A stretch of 6,437 bases of DNA from JANOXC01 sp031418215 (lineage in GTDB: Bacteria; Bacteroidota; Bacteroidia; AKYH767-A; OLB10): assembly GCA_031418215.1 (NCBI GenBank), contig JANOXC010000116.1, positions 1 through 6,437 on the forward strand. Reading direction: 5' to 3'. Below are positions 6,219-6,437 of the stretch, one piece after another. The translations under genes were made by a program, and so were the position numbers. Position 1 is the first letter of the stretch. The number at the start of each line of letters is the position of its first letter. Under the pieces are notes generated by a model. It worked only from the letters and a program-made list of their open reading frames with translations, did no database searches and had not been told where the DNA came from.

Positions 6219-6437
6219 TTGAAAGAAGAAATTGTAAAATGGCATAGCTCCTTGATTGACAGGGAGTTCGAAATGCTTGTTTTCGGCCACAGTGGTGTTC
6301 CGATTATCATTTATCCAACCAGTATGGGTTCCTATTACCAAAACCGTGATTTTAAACTGATTGAATCTGTTGAGTGGTATGTAAAACAGGGTTTGGTAAA
6401 GATTTACTGCCCCGATAGTATTGATAATGAATCTTTT
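6219..6437 (+). CDS. Esterase family protein (alpha/beta-hydrolase fold), N-terminal part
   Basis: The frame is open to the right edge, giving 73 residues of the N-terminus. No ATG occurs ahead of the conserved region. I chose TTG at 6219 because the protein then starts (M)KEEIVKWHS, as in relatives, and lies about 25 nt downstream of the predicted transcription start. An ATG at 6273 (residue 19) would cut into the first conserved strand. Recognisable family features are REFEMLVFGHSGVPIIIYPTSMG (residues 15-37 region) and IYCPDSIDNESF at the edge, which match the COG4947-type esterase family of Bacteroidota. The catalytic nucleophile and the other active-site residues lie beyond the window, so activity cannot be judged. 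No signal peptide is seen, so it is probably cytoplasmic. It is divergent from the FAD oxidase and appears independently regulated. Confidence 0.85.
   Translation, partial: MKEEIVKWHSSLIDREFEMLVFGHSGVPIIIYPTSMGSYYQNRDFKLIESVEWYVKQGLVKIYCPDSIDNESF

Overview
The window looks like a chromosomal segment of a Bacteroidota bacterium, probably from the Chitinophagaceae/Sphingobacteriales side. The evidence is the AT-rich intergenic DNA, two matches to the Bacteroidota -7 promoter element TAnnTTTG directly upstream of genes, no clear Shine-Dalgarno sequences, and signal peptides ending in NAQ or KAQ. I cannot name a species.

Positions 1-4149 hold five genes, all on the minus strand. In transcription order they are three highly similar 220-residue secreted proteins (4149-3487, 3091-2429, 2260-1598), a shorter divergent relative with a non-ATG start (1464-871), and a larger secreted protein with NEW3/Ig-like repeats that runs off the left edge (866-1). 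Each of the three close paralogues is followed by its own hairpin-plus-U-tract terminator with a related GGAAC core. The last two genes are only 4 bp apart and form an operon. My reading is a cell-surface or fimbria-like locus: several small beta-rich subunits expressed separately, plus one large partner protein. The family homology within the locus is plain from the sequence; the surface-structure role is inference.

Positions 4150-4418 are non-coding. They contain a 26-bp unit repeated three times in tandem (4278-4355), about 130 bp upstream of the first paralogue.

Positions 4419-5819 (minus) encode a complete FAD-linked oxidase of the GlcD / D-lactate dehydrogenase family with all its hallmark motifs. 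A TATCTTTG element lies 4 bp before its ATG, so the mRNA should be nearly leaderless. Positions 5820-6218 are a divergent intergenic region with a degenerate 14-bp AT-rich repeat and a good promoter for the plus-strand gene. From 6219 to the right edge is the N-terminal part of an alpha/beta-hydrolase-fold esterase with a TTG start. The oxidase and the esterase look like ordinary metabolic genes with no visible link to the surface-protein cluster.
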